Below are positions 31,611 to 40,884 of a stretch of DNA of 64,000 nt, in pieces. The stretch's first letter is position 1, and each line of letters opens with the position of its first letter. The notes beneath the pieces are model-generated. The model had not been told where the DNA came from. It saw nothing but the letters and a program-made list of their open reading frames with translations, and searched no databases. The DNA lies in the NCBI GenBank assembly GCA_031216915.1, contig CM062289.1:27051533-27115532 (forward strand). The letters are read 5' to 3'. Both the position numbers and the translations under genes were made by a program. Source of the stretch: Pictodentalium vernedei (taxonomy: Eukaryota > Mollusca > Scaphopoda > Dentaliida > Dentaliidae).

Positions 31611-32236
31611 TTCCCACTAGACCAATTCCCTTTAGACCAACTCCCTTTGGGCCAATTCCCTTCCCAAAAGACCAATTCCCCTTAGACCAACTACATACTG
31701 TTTTTGATTAAGGGCTGATAAAGGATAATTAAGAAAACATTTATTTACTGCTAAGCACTTTATTTGATAAAAAAATTATTTATATGCATGACATAAAAAA
31801 TATAGGTTTATAACATTTCAGCATAGCTCAGTACATATAACATTTTACAAAAAATGAGGTCCCCAGAGGGTGAATTTGGTGATGCTTCCCTGCACAGCAG
31901 GGTAGCATCACTACATTTACCCTCTGTAAACCTCAACCTGAATCAAGGTCTCAAACATAAACAGAAAGAGGTACCCAGAGGATAAACTAGCCCACTGTAT
32001 GGGATAGCATCAGCAAATTCGCCCTCTGCGGACCTCATTCTGCAAATGACAGACTGTTTATTTTCAGGCTTGAATATCAATAACATTAAATACATTTATA
32101 AACATTTATAAATATATCAAATTATTGATATAGAATTATTTGAAAAGTAGAACACATCAGTTGGTCTAAGGGGAATTGGTCTTTTGGGAATTGGCCTCGT
32201 GGGAATTTGTCTAAAGGGAATTGGTCTAGTGGGAAT
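31611..32236. mobile_element. Foldback-type element with tandem-repeat TIRs
   Basis: TIRs of about 80 bp (31611-31692 and 32160-32236) are built from a 14-18-bp motif repeated about five times (ACTAGACCAATTCCC, TTAGACCAACTCCC and variants). Terminal repeats made of short tandem repeats are the hallmark of foldback (FB) elements. The interior holds a truncated hAT-1 copy. It interrupts the LINE relic. Confidence 0.82.
31847..32070 (-). mobile_element. hAT-1 MITE, copy 4, truncated
   Basis: AAAATGAGGTCCCCAGAGGG through the hairpin to TTTATTTTCAGGCTTG. The outer left terminal bases are lost. Lies inside the foldback element. Confidence 0.88.
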
Positions 32237-32488
32237 GAACCGATTAAGCCAGTGGCTGTCACCTCGCTGCTCGAGTGCTTTATAGCATTTAGAAAGCAAT
32301 CTGCATTTGGGGAGAAATTCCATCCGAAGCCAGTATTTTATCATATGCTTCAAAATTTCAAACTCCCAAAGAAATCTCCCGATTTCTGCTAGAGAGGCCA
32401 CGTTTGATGCGTTACACTGGACAGCAAGAGATCGATTGCAGAATCGTACATGAAAATTTTCAATTTCATCATCAATATCTATCCCTCA
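32237..32488 (-). pseudogene. LINE ORF2 C-terminal relic, proximal part
   Basis: Minus-strand frame from a stop at 32486-32488 down to the foldback border. It has an HVRFC block, then ASLAEIGRFLWEFEIL, KHMIKYWLRM and RLLSKCYKAL, ending SHWLNRF. The GRF...IKYWLR arrangement is typical of the segment directly C-terminal to LINE reverse transcriptases in molluscs. Upstream, the frame closes at once, so the RT itself is missing. Together with 31299-31610 it is one relic split by the foldback element. The homology call rests on motif memory. Confidence 0.68.
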
Positions 32489-32525
32489 CTCAATCTTGAA
32501 GCTTCAGTTCTCACAGGCTTCATCT

Positions 32526-32784
32526 GGGTTGTGGCCTGAGGCAAGACAATTTAGCTCAACTGAACAAACGGAACCATGATGGGGTAGTCTTCAAAAGTAT
32601 ACAGCATGTTGCTCACACCCGTGCCTTTCACCAGTGTTAACCATGATTTTGTCTGGTTATAGTAAGTTGGAGTCTGACAGTTATTGCTGCAGCTTGGTGG
32701 TTCTCTCCAGGTGCTCTAGCTTTCTCCTCATGTGAAAGAATTTGACACAATATGACTCTGGCTGGTGTAGGTGTTGTTGAACCA
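32526..32784 (+). mobile_element. Old SINE remnant
   Basis: TGGCCTGAGGCAAGACA, CCAGTGTTAACCATGATTTTG, TGGTGGTTCTCTCCAGGTGC, then AAGAATTTGACACAATATGA. The head is unrecognisable. Confidence 0.7.
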
Positions 32785-32846
32785 CAGTTAACTGGTTTAG
32801 TGCTAGAAGCCACTATCAGGTCTCTATTGTTGATTTGTTGTTGGTT

Positions 32847-33480
32847 ATTTATTTATTTATTGGAGCGCGGTGGCTCAGTAGGTAGAGGTGCAGGCTGCAA
32901 GCCGAGAGGTCCTCGGTTCGAATCCCACCTGCGGCAACCACGTTGTGTCTTGGGCAAGACACTTCATCTCCATTGCCCGCTTGGGGGCATGATGACGCCG
33001 TGTACTAAGGCGTACTGCACGTCGATGGTACGCATGTCTCTAACCAATCTAACCCTGCCTGAGCTGCAGTGCAGAGTTACCATGTTGGGGAGCTGGCAGC
33101 TGCTCGTCACTGCTCGGTGGTTCTCTCCGGGTCCTCCGGCTTCCTCCACCCGTAAAACTGTCACGGTCATGATTAGCCATTGTGCATAAATATGTGACCT
33201 TAAACATCAATAAATAAATAAATATAAATTTATTTATTTATTTATTTATTTATTTATTCATTTATTTATTGGTGTTTAAAGTCATATATTTTTGTACAAT
33301 GGCTAATCATGACCACAACATGAGTATCAACTCAAGACCAGGGGTGAGCATTAATAAGCCATGTTGCCCATTTTAGAGAGGGTTTGCACCTCCCAAGCAT
33401 TGGTGACTGGGTCCTATTTTACCAGTAAAACAGAGCCTGTTTACCAGGCACTGCTTCACTTCCTGGGGTTCCCGCGGGGA
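32847..33480 (-). mobile_element. SINE-B, interrupted by a tRNA-headed SINE
   Basis: Flanked by a perfect 14-bp TSD ATTTGTTGTTGGTT at 32833-32846 and 33481-33494. SINE-B body at about 33255-33480: CCATTGTACAAAAATATATG (tail side), GTCCTATTTTACCAGTAAAA, CACTTCCTGGGGTTCCC. The T-rich tail side was the target of the second SINE. Confidence 0.88.
32861..33226 (+). mobile_element. tRNA-headed SINE nested in the SINE-B tail
   Basis: GCGCGGTGGCTCAGTAGGTA, B box GGTTCGAATCCC, complete body, AAATAAATAAAT tail. TTTATTTATT-type target on both sides. Confidence 0.93.
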
Positions 33481-33803
33481 ATTTGTTGTTGGTTCAGCAG
33501 CTGAAAAAAATTATTAATATAAAATTGTTTTATTACAATTTATATGGGAGTGCCAACTGGCACTTTCTAATAAATTGCAACCAAACAATTATTTTTGGGA
33601 AATGTCTTGCTAAATCAAGTTTTTTTCTGGCAGTGTGATAGCTTTAAAAAAAAAATACTTGCATTACAAATGACCATTCAAAGATTATTTTGCTCTTTTC
33701 CAGTTAATAAACACATCTCACTCAATTAATCTACTGTGAAGTGGCAGAATAAAAGATTAATTTCTTTAGAAAGAATTTATTTATATGCATTGGGCTGTTT
33801 TAT

Positions 33804-34905
33804 TAGCTCACCTGACTGAAAGTCAGGGAGAGCTCAAGTGATCACATTCTGTCCATCGTCCGTCTGTCCATCCAGGCTTAGATAAGGTACATTGTGGGGT
33901 TCACAGCTTAGACTCAGTGGTAGTTGTGGGGTTGGGTTAGTACAGTGGCCACTTGTGGGGTTATTTTTTGCACTGTGGGGTTAATTATTTGAACTTGTGG
34001 GGTTAGGGTTTAACATGGGAAAAATCCCACAAGTAAGAATGTGTAAGAATGTCCATCCGTCCATCCTGAACTCTACATTATCGACTTCTTCTCCTAAACC
34101 TCTGTGCCAAATTGATCCAAATTTTATATGCATGGTCCTTATCATATGTAAATTCAAGTTTGTTCAAATAAAGTTGTCAGGTTCCATAGGGAGGGAGTGG
34201 GGAAAAATGCTCCAAAATTCTAGAAAAATCTTCTCATGAACCAGTGGGTACAATGACTTGATATTTGGAATGAAGCTTCCTTCTGAGGTATAGAATCAAG
34301 TTTGTTCAAATGAAGTTTGTGAAGCAATATTTGCCTTCGTAATGGGTGGGACAGGATTTTGGGCCTCACCTAAAATTTCTATTTTCTGAAACAATGGTCT
34401 AATTTGAACAAAATTCTGTATGTGGTGTTACTGGGTCATGAGTACTTGATTCATGAGGGTCAGATACAAGTGTGATCAATTTAAGACCCTCGGTTCGTAT
34501 TTGGGCTCAATACAGGAACTCAAATCTGGGTAATATGGGAAATAAGCTTTAAAAACCTTCTTCTTCAAAACCGCTGGTCAGAACGTTTTAATATTTGGTA
34601 AACATCATTGTTATAAGGGTCAGATTCAAGTTTGTTCGCATCAAGGCTCTCAGTTAATATTTGGGCTTCCTATGGGGGCCCAAATTTTTACTTAGTACAA
34701 TATGAGGAAATTTCTTTAAAAATCTTCTTCAGATCCACCAGTCAGAATCCTTTCATATTTGGTATACTGCATCTCTAGGTGGGTCAAATTCAAATTTGTT
34801 CAAATCGAGTTCATGGGTTAATATTTGGGCTCTCTATTTTACCTTAGTGCAATATGGGGAAATTTCTTTAAAAATCTTCTTCTTCAGATCCATTGACAAC
34901 AATAC
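33804..34905. repeat. J dispersed repeat, with an inserted GTGGGGTT block
   Basis: TTAGCTCACCTGACTGAAAG head, CCGTC-type run, then diverged 165-bp-type units up to 34890. At about 33890-34030 an insert carries TTGTGGGGTT six times. Confidence 0.78.
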
Positions 34906-35066
34906 ACCCCTATGAATTAATGTTTTTTACTCAGTATGAAGGTAACACGTGGTACTTGCTCATTGAGCTTCAGGCATTCAAGCAAGGTCGTCAAATGACC
35001 AGAGGACTACATTCCATAAATGCCCTAAAAGTTTTATGAATTCACCGCAGCAGAACAAAAAAATGT

Positions 35067-35723
35067 TTAACCCTTTACCCAACGCAGAGAATATCAAAAT
35101 TTATTATTTTAAATACTATTTTTTTTAATTTTTTCAAAGAATTTCAACAAACCCATATCATGTGACCCCTTCCCTGGAACGAGCTTGATGAGCTCGTTCC
35201 AATGAGGGGGTCACATAATATGGTTTTGTTGAAGTATTTTTAAAAATTTATTTTTATACCCCCACTTCGAAGAAGTAAAGGCTATATAGGAATCACCCTG
35301 TCCATCTGTACGTCCGTCCATCCATCCATCCTTCCATCCGTACGTCTTTCCATACGAACAAATTCTTGTGTGCGCAACTCCTCCTACATTAAAGAACCGA
35401 TTTTGAAGAAACCTTTCAAACATCATCACTACTAAGTGAACATGCGCAAATTCCAAAATGTTTGATCTGCGACAATTTTAACCAGGTTATCTCTCTTGAA
35501 CTTTGATTTAATATGGGTTTCTACATGAAATTCTTGTGTGCACAACTCCTCCTACATTTATCAATCAATTTCCTTATGGGCTTCGCCTACATGATCAGAA
35601 GTGCATTCCTCTAAAAACCCAAAGCGGGGGTATTAATCACCTTCAGTGATAGTTCTAGTTTTCAACTGCTCAATTTGCAAATTACTTGGGCAGATGCAGC
35701 CAATTCGTAAGGTTAAGGGTTAA
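35067..35723. mobile_element. TTAA-A MITE split by U repeat
   Basis: TTAACCCTTTACCCAACGCA at the left, core hairpin at about 35145-35232, and CAGCCAATTCGTAAGGTTAAG then GGTTAA at the right. The U repeat at about 35255-35660 interrupts the right half. Confidence 0.9.
35255..35660. mobile_element. U dispersed repeat (TATACCCCCAC head), copy 1
   Basis: TATACCCCCACTTCGAAGAAG to GGGGGTATTAATCACC ... AGTTCTAGT, with a CCGTCCATCC run and TTCTTGTGTGCGCAACTCC twice. Both borders are defined by the TTAA-A host. Class unknown. Confidence 0.8.
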
Positions 35724-36064
35724 GCTTGTGTACAAAACCGTTTTTCCTCTGATGTGAATTTCTTACATGATTTCCACTTATTCTTCCAAGTTGTTTTTAG
35801 AATTTTGATGCGTGTACCAGTTATATTATACAAAGAGAAAACATTGTAGAAAAACTAAACTTCACAAGTATCTACCTAATTAACAATGTTGTACTAAGAC
35901 AAATATTACAGAAAGATAAGATCTGACTTAGTTTTTTTCTGCTTGTTCTATTCAAAATCTTGTTATGTAATAATATACTAAGCCAAAAACAGTCACATGA
36001 CAACCAGTTCTCTGTTATTCATGTTTTAATAAGCTTGTTTACTGATGTGGAGAGTGTCCCTTCA
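35724..36064. other. No recognised feature
   Basis: Nothing seen. Confidence 0.4.
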
Positions 36065-36313
36065 TTAACCCTTTACCCAATGCAGACAATATCAAAATTT
36101 ATTATTTTAAATATCATTTTTTCGAATTTTTCCAAAAATTTCAACAAAACCATATCATGTGACCCCTCGTTGGAACGAGCTCATCGAGCTCGTTCCAACG
36201 AGGGGTCACATGATATGGTTTTGTTGAAATTTTTGGAAAAATAATATTTTTTCAACTGATGAATTTGCATATTACGCGAGCGGATGCGGGCGATTCATTG
36301 GGTAAAGGGTTAA
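36065..36313. mobile_element. TTAA-A MITE, well preserved
   Basis: TTAACCCTTTACCCAATGCA to GATTCATTGGGTAAAGGGTTAA, 249 bp. The central hairpin is nearly perfect (CCCCTCGTTGGAACGAGCTC and mirror). Confidence 0.96.
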
Positions 36314-36477
36314 CCATTTACCCAGGCATGTCAAAGTACAGCCGGTTCCAAAATAATCAGTACCGGGATGGGGTAGAACATGTCCCGTCGAAACCGGTAC
36401 CTGTACTGAGACAAGTCAACAATTGGGCGACATCACAATTAGATGGGAGAAATTTGTATTTAAACCAACGCAATCCC

Positions 36478-36650
36478 AAAGATCACAAAGACAAACATGG
36501 CATCGTACCAATTATTCTGAGGCGACATCAAAGTAATCATAAAGCATGAAAATCGTGCTTTGTGATTACTTTGATGTTGTCACAGAATAATTTCTTTGAA
36601 GTAGACGATGATGGTGCTTTCGTTGTCTTTGATGCCACGTTTGGAAAGTT
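36478..36650. repeat. Hairpin element (singleton)
   Basis: Inner arms TCAAAGTAATCATAAAGCA and TGCTTTGTGATTACTTTGA around 36528-36573. Outer arms include ATTATTCTG/CAGAATAAT and CAAAGACAA/TTGTCTTTG. Confidence 0.8.
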
Positions 36651-36724
36651 AAAATGATTGGCCTTATCGAGGTCGTGGTGCAGACAGAACGTGCCCCTTT
36701 AGAGTGTATTGTTATGTTCATTTA

Positions 36725-37082
36725 TCACCAAAGCTAAGCAACGTCGAGCCAGGTTAATCATTGGATGGGTGACTGTCTGAGCGATCAATTCGGACTCCCG
36801 CATTGTGTCCTTGGGCAAGGCACTTAACCCGCAATTGTCCACATGTGGGCATGATGACGCTGTGTACTAAGGCATACTGCACGTCAATGGTATGCATGTC
36901 TTCAACCAATCTAACCCTGCCTGTGCTGTGGTGCAGAGTTACGATGTTGGGGAGCTGACAGTTGCTCGTCGTTGCTCGGTGGTTCTCTCTGGGTACTCCG
37001 GCTTCCTCCACCCGTAAAACTGTCACAGTCATGATTAGCCACTGTGTATAAGTATATGACCTTAAACGCCAATAAATAAATA
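36725..37082 (+). mobile_element. 5S-headed SINE, 5'-truncated head
   Basis: CACCAAAGCTAAGCAACGTC and GAGCCAGGTTAATCATTGGATGGGTGAC (split here) resemble the 5S internal region. The common body and AACGCCAATAAATAAAT tail follow. TSD TATGTTCATTTA at 36713-36724 and 37083-37094. Confidence 0.94.
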
Positions 37083-37094
37083 TATGTTCATTTA

Positions 37095-37423
37095 CAAATA
37101 AGCTGAAAGTATGTCATGTAAGTGTTCATGTGGGTTACCCTCGTTCATTTCCCCATTAAATAATTTTGTCCCTGTAACAGTGGGACAAAAGCTTCAGTAC
37201 TGGTGTCAGGGCCAGTGAAACCTCATCAAGCAAAAATGAAACACATCACATCAGATCAGTCTCCAGCTAAGTTACAGTCCTGATATCAAGACATTCACCT
37301 GTGAGAACTCTGGGATATAGAGCAATGCTCGGCGTTAACTGTGGTAATACAAGTTCAGCTTTACCATTACTAATGCCTGGCATGGAAGTCCTTTGAAGTT
37401 CCTGTAGGGTCATAAATGATAGG
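37095..37423. other. No recognised feature
   Basis: Nothing seen. Confidence 0.4.
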
Positions 37424-37427
37424 ATAA

Positions 37428-37568
37428 TGTAGCGGTCAAGGTATAAGGCCATTTACCAACCAGCCTGGTCGGTCCGGATCTCTAGTCTCATGGTAAATCG
37501 ATCGCTTTGTGTGCTAGAGGTTGATGGTTCGAACCCCACCTCCCGCACTTATCTCTTCTCCTGTTACA
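37428..37568 (+). repeat. 5' LTR of the TRIM
   Basis: 141 bp. Includes B-box-like GGTTCGAACCCC (37527-37538) and, 43 bp upstream, TAGTCTCATGG (37483-37493), loosely A-box-like. The 3' LTR has the same boxes. A convincing cloverleaf cannot be drawn. Confidence 0.9.
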
Positions 37569-37570
37569 TT

Positions 37571-37588
37571 TGGGGGCTCGTCCGGGAT
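37571..37588 (+). other. tRNA-Pro primer binding site
   Basis: TGGGGGCTCGTCCGGGAT, 18 of 18 to the complement of the tRNA-Pro 3' end including CCA, two bases after the LTR. Confidence 0.95.
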
Positions 37589-37643
37589 CCTCAGCAGTAG
37601 GTGGCACTGCGGGTGTTTCGACCGCTCTGAGGAGGAACTTGGG

Positions 37644-37685
37644 TGAGATTCACATGGGGTGAATCTCAAAAGAAGGGGAGAGTAG
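37644..37685 (+). other. Internal hairpin and polypurine tract
   Basis: Perfect 10-bp stem TGAGATTCAC/GTGAATCTCA at 37644-37653 and 37659-37668. Then a purine-rich tract (one T) runs to 37685, abutting the 3' LTR. Confidence 0.8.
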
Positions 37686-37827
37686 TGTAGCGGTTGAGGT
37701 ATAAGGCCATTTACCAACCAGCCTGGTTGGTCCGGATCTCTTAGTCTCGTGGTAAATCGATCGCTTTGTGTGCTAGAGGCCGACGGTTCGAACCCCGGCT
37801 CCCGCACTTATCTCTCCTCCTGTTACA
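37686..37827 (+). repeat. 3' LTR of the TRIM
   Basis: 142 bp, same termini and boxes as the 5' LTR. B box at 37786-37797. Confidence 0.9.
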
Positions 37828-37831
37828 ATAA

Positions 37832-37898
37832 ACTTAACTTTATACACATGTTATGGTCATTGTATACCACAGATGCTGAAAGTTATTTTAAACGCCAA

Positions 37899-37945
<47 letters not shown>

Positions 37946-38246
37946 ATTGTCTGGTTGTAACCCCCAATATGTTGTTATTTTCCAAGTAAATTACTCAAGT
38001 TCTGCCACAGTGATTCTTCTGTCCTCTTTGGGGAAGGGTCTGGGATCCATGCATTTGGGAAAATTTGCATCATGAAGGCCCCAATTGGGAATTTATTTGG
38101 GAGAAGAAACACTCAAAGAATAAGAAATGTTACCTTCATATTGAACTGAGAACATTTAATACAGAAGCTACTACATGTATAGTACATATAGTAAGTTTTA
38201 TAACAAAGAGTTGCATGAAATAATCATCATTCTCTGTAATCTCTAT
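37832..38246. other. Unclassified with (AAAT)n
   Basis: (AAAT)n at 37898-37947, preceded by TTTTAAACGCCAAT, is a SINE tail scrap. Otherwise unrecognised. Confidence 0.5.
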
Positions 38247-38662
38247 TAGGCCTGAAAAAATTAAAAATCTGTTTCTCAGGCCCTCTCGCATGGTCCTTTT
38301 GGCTGCCGCATGCCCTCTTTTTATAGCCAATGCAAACTTAAAAAAAAATAAATTTATGTGAGTTGTGTCTGATATTTTACTCAAGTTAATAAAATTGATA
38401 AATTGAACCCTTGAGTGCAAGAAGGCTTTGCAGTGCTTTAGCATTACAAAGCCTTCTTGCACTCAGAGGACGGAATACACCACCACCCATCCTATTCTGT
38501 AGATTATGAGGACTAAAACATAAAACAAACCAAGAACATCAATTTTTGATGGCAAAGATATAATAATAACAAAAATAAAAAATAAAATAAAAAACCGCCC
38601 GCCCGCATGCAGTTTTACAAAAAATGGCCTGAGAAACAGAAGATCTACTTTGTGGGGCCTTA
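38247..38662. mobile_element. TA-2 MITE, copy 3, full length
   Basis: TAGGCCTGAAAAAATTAAAA then CTGTTTCTCAGGCCC at the left. ATGGCCTGAGAAACAGAAGA and GTGGGGCCTTA at the right. Core hairpin GGCTTTGCAGTGCTTTAGCA... at about 38424-38462. Confidence 0.9.
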
Positions 38663-38748
38663 AATAAATTTTTCTTAAACTATTAAATAATGAAGATATT
38701 TATGCATTTTGCTACCCTTCAACAGTCAACATTCTGTGGCTTTGCAGT

Positions 38749-38806
38749 TGTGTCTAGGCAAGTCTTGGCTGCCTATGTAGGCGGCCAAGAATTACCTAGA
38801 CACAAT
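38749..38806. repeat. Hairpin, 58 bp
   Basis: TTGTGTCTAGGCAAGTCTTGG and its near-mirror CCAAGAATTACCTAGACACAA. Confidence 0.85.
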
Positions 38807-38925
38807 CTGGCGTGGTCTTTGGGATGTAACTTGCAAATGTGTCTGAAAACTGCCTGATGAGGCAGGATGAGGTACCTGTTTTGTTACAGTAAAAAGTGAT
38901 GAAGTCAAAATCAGGCCTTCAAGAG

Positions 38926-39177
38926 TTAACCCTTTACCTAACGTAACGGCCAAAACCGGCCAGCGCTATTCTCAAAAATCGCAAATTAATTTTCACTATT
39001 TTTTTCATTTTTTGTCTCAAAAACATAGGTTATGACCCCTCGTTGGAACGAGCTCGTCGAGCTCGTTCCAACGAGGGGTCATAACCTATGTTTTTGAGAC
39101 AAAAAATGAAAAAAATTAGTTATTCAAGAATTTTTTTTGCAAGTGTCGTCTGCTTTTCACGTTAGGTAAAGGGTTAA
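38926..39177. mobile_element. TTAA-B MITE, best-preserved copy
   Basis: TTAACCCTTTACCTAACGTA to CACGTTAGGTAAAGGGTTAA, 252 bp. The central hairpin (about 39000-39111) has arms of more than 50 bp that appear perfect (TTTGTCTCAAAAACATAGG, GTTGGAACGAGCTCG). Confidence 0.96.
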
Positions 39178-39834
39178 AGAATAATTAAATTTTTATTTGA
39201 ATGAGGACTGAGATTGAAAAAAATTGGGTTTGAATTAGGAAAAATCATGCCACAATGCCATGGGGAATGGGTCCCATATTTGGTCCCCGTAAACACCCAA
39301 AAGAATCCCTCTGCCAACTGTACCTGAAAACCTGTTGAGGAACCTAGTAATAATGAATATATTACATTGTATTTGATAAAGCAAAAAAAAAAACAAACTA
39401 TGATTGAAACTGCATCTAGGAGATAATGTGTTAAAGTCCAAGGAAGAGTAGAGATAAATGTGAAGTAATTTCATTATCACTGCTTTAGTAATAACACATG
39501 GACAAGACATATATAAGTAGAGATATTGTTTCAGTAGTCCTACAAGGTTTCATCCCCACACAGCTTGTTACATAGTACTTGTGTTCTATGGTGTACATCA
39601 ATCTCCACCACTGTTGACTAAACGTTTTCTACATTTATTTACTTCTAGGATATTTATTGTTATCAGACAGAGAAAAGACAAAGAGAAGAGAAAAAAAAAC
39701 AGTCCTTTATTTATCAAAAAGGTAAGACGATTCAAAATTATTTTTCATATAGTCTCAAATTTGCTATCAAACTGAGGACATCAAGATTAGATTTTTGTGT
39801 AAACATCAGTAGAATGAATTTGAATTGGGATATT
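39178..39834. other. No recognised feature
   Basis: A 64-codon lysine-rich frame (39581-39775) is AT-rich chance sequence as far as I can tell. Confidence 0.4.
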
Positions 39835-39844
39835 ATTAGTTACA

Positions 39845-40227
39845 TGGGTGGGGGGGGGGGGGGGGGGGGGGGTCACGGTGGCTCAGTTGGTAGAGGTGCA
39901 GGCTGCAAGCCGCGAGGTCCTCGGTTCGAATCCCACCTGCGGCAACCGCGTTGTGTCCTTGGGCAAGACACTCCACCTCCATTGCCCACATGGGGGCACG
40001 GTGACGCTGTGTACTAAGGCGTACTGCACGTCGATGGTGCACCTGTCTTCAATCAATGCTATCCCTGCTTGTGTGGAGTTGGTATGTTGGGGAGCTGACA
40101 GTTGCTCGCCGTTGCTCGGTGGTTCTCTTCGGGTACTCTGGCTTCCTCCACCCGTAAAATTGTCACGGTCATGGTTAGCCATTGTGCAGAAATATGTGAC
40201 CTAAAACACCAATAAATAAATAAATAA
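39845..40227 (+). mobile_element. tRNA-headed SINE with 5' G run
   Basis: TSD ATTAGTTACA at 39835-39844 and 40228-40237. A G-rich run of about 25 nt precedes TCACGGTGGCTCAGTTGGTA. B box GGTTCGAATCCC, complete body, AATAAATAAATAAATAA tail. Confidence 0.95.
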
Positions 40228-40232
40228 ATTAG

Positions 40233-40362
40233 TTACACAGTTTGTTGGTGGCCTGATATGGTATATATGGTGTCAGTTAATTTCATATTGGATTCGCTCT
40301 TGTCCAATATGAAATTAACTGACACCATATATACCATATTAGGCCACCAACAAACTGTGTAA
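40233..40362. repeat. Long hairpin, 130 bp
   Basis: Arms of about 59 bp (TTACACAGTTTGTTGGTGGC ... and its mirror) with one or two differences and a short GATTCGCTCTTG-type loop. The SINE TSD overlaps the left arm start. Confidence 0.93.
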
Positions 40363-40884
40363 TGAATATATCTTACCGACTGCTGCATCGATGCACAGAA
40401 CTAATAACAACAGCTATCAAAATTAGGTCCAATCAGTTTTTTGTCACAACTTCTATACAGCTCGTATAGAACTCGTATGCACTGTCAAAAGTAATCGCGC
40501 TGATGATTAGCTGACAGATGCACAATCACCACTTATTGAATTAAAATAACTGGACACAATAAAAGCATTCATAATCAGTTATCGATTTTTGTGACGTAAC
40601 AGTGATAAAGAAAGCCGGTCATTTTTCTTCGTTGGCATGAAATTGTGTCTGTAGCCTGTCGTTTTTTTTTGGTTATGTTTTTCTTTGGGGTGGGGGGGGG
40701 GGGGGTGCGCGAAATACATATGCATTGCACTAATTTAAATGTGCGATTTGCAAATAATAAATACCATTGAACTTGAAGAGGCAAATGTGATAAAACTTGA
40801 GGCCCACGATAGGTGCAATAAATTATATTTGTTCATAACTCCACTTGCTTTATTTTATTATTCCAAAATACTAAACGTGAGGGG
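40363..40884. other. Unclassified with a G run
   Basis: G-rich run at about 40685-40706. Otherwise nothing seen. Confidence 0.4.

Larger units (their letters stand above)
32788..33707. mobile_element. TTAA-E MITE filled with two SINEs
   Basis: TTAACTGGTTTAGTGCTAGA at the left, the core hairpin ATTACAATTTATATGGGAGT ... CTAATAAATTGCAAC at 33525-33585, and CCAGTTAA at 33701-33707. Two SINEs occupy 32847-33480. Confidence 0.62.
37428..37827 (+). mobile_element. TRIM-like LTR retrotransposon, complete, 400 bp
   Basis: 5' LTR 37428-37568 and 3' LTR 37686-37827 both start TGTAGCGG and end TGTTACA (TG...CA). They differ by about 10 substitutions, mostly transitions, and one indel. The 117-bp interior starts 2 nt later with TGGGGGCTCGTCCGGGAT, which is complementary to the full 18-nt 3' end of tRNA-Pro (the same primer site as in gammaretroviruses). 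It ends with the purine run AAAAGAAGGGGAGAGTAG. The 4-bp target duplication ATAA lies at 37424-37427 and 37828-37831. There is no coding capacity, so this is a terminal-repeat retrotransposon in miniature that must borrow proteins. Two small hairpins in the interior could be packaging or dimerisation structures (inference). Confidence 0.93.

Noticed and set aside
32752-33189. 145-codon plus-strand frame
   Set aside because: Spans an old SINE remnant and a tRNA-headed SINE; similar frames recur in each SINE copy.
37571-37588. Endogenous retrovirus, because of the tRNA-Pro primer site
   Set aside because: No gag, pol or env-like sequence between the LTRs, which are only 117 bp apart; the TRIM explanation fits better.
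37514-37807. 97-codon minus-strand frame
   Set aside because: Antisense of the TRIM, crossing both LTRs and the primer site; no protein motif.
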